Shown piece after piece: positions 6,032 to 6,048 of a stretch of DNA of 6,048 bases; position 1 is the first letter of the stretch; each line of letters opens with the position of its first letter. Source of the stretch: CAZWVR01 sp964637235 (GTDB lineage Bacteria; Bacteroidota; Bacteroidia; Bacteroidales; S143-33); contig CAZWVR010000118.1 in assembly GCA_964637235.1 (NCBI GenBank), positions 1 through 6,048 on the forward strand, read 5' to 3'. The translations under genes were made by a program, and so were the position numbers. The notes beneath the pieces are model-generated. The model was given only the letters and a program-made list of their open reading frames with translations, ran no database searches and was not told the origin of the DNA.

Positions 6032-6048
6032 GCGGTAAGAGCCCAATT

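Larger units (their letters stand above)
5733..6048 (+). CRISPR. CRISPR array, 4 full repeats plus 1 cut by window end
   Basis: The repeat is 37 bp, begins GTAAGAGCCC and ends GGATTGCGAC. Copies lie at 5733-5769, 5810-5846, 5886-5922 and 5961-5997, all four identical; a fifth starts at 6035 and is cut at 6048. The spacers are 5770-5809 (40 bp), 5847-5885 (39), 5923-5960 (38) and 5998-6034 (37), and all are different. The bases just outside each copy vary, which fixes the repeat limits. The array is transcribed left to right: the AT-rich leader is on the left, and the last 8 nt, ATTGCGAC, would be the crRNA 5' handle. CAATTCC and GGATTG within the repeat can form a 6-bp stem with one bulged T. 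Spacers 2 and 3 are AT-rich; spacers 1 and 4 are GC-rich hairpins. Identical repeats at the leader end suggest an intact, recently active array. Confidence 0.98.

Noticed and set aside
5770..6034. Spacer lengths fall steadily: 40, 39, 38, 37 bp
   Set aside because: Only four spacers are visible and all lie in the normal range, so the trend is most likely chance.

Overview
The window is a low-GC, probably Bacteroidota (or close sister phylum) chromosomal segment. It carries a compact CRISPR adaptation and crRNA-processing locus beside an unrelated sigma-factor gene. The phylum call rests on three things: strong AT bias, promoters of the Bacteroidota form (TTTG, about 19 nt, TAnnTTTG) at three places, and protein families typical of that group (a BT4734-like primase-polymerase and a Cas2 with a long N-terminal extension).

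Layout, left to right: (1) about 330 bp of AT-rich non-coding DNA ending in a promoter; (2) a stand-alone ECF-type sigma-70 factor on the + strand; (3) a hairpin terminator that reads in both directions and separates it from the convergent cas6; (4) cas6 (Cas6b-like) on the - strand; (5) a 110-bp divergent promoter region; (6) a tight + strand operon of cas1, a CRISPR-associated primase-polymerase, cas2, and a TPR plus cold-shock-domain protein, with gaps of 2 bp or overlap; (7) a 187-bp AT-rich leader with its own promoter and an IHF-like site near the first repeat; (8) a CRISPR array with four identical 37-bp repeats, four spacers (40, 39, 38 and 37 bp) and a fifth repeat cut by the window edge.

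How the parts fit (inference): Cas1 and Cas2 integrate spacers at the leader end. The primase-polymerase probably makes or completes prespacer DNA or repairs the integrated repeat. The array transcript starts in the leader and is cut by Cas6, leaving a 5' handle probably reading ATTGCGAC, similar to the ATTGAAAC-type handle of many type III and I-B systems. No interference genes (cas10, csm/cmr, cas3, cas9) lie in the window, so the subtype cannot be fixed; type III is favoured because primase-polymerases with Cas1-Cas2 are known mainly from such loci.

The most unusual items are the TPR-cold-shock gene inside the adaptation operon, the primase between cas1 and cas2, and two of four spacers that are GC-rich fold-back hairpins with matching 8-nt loops.
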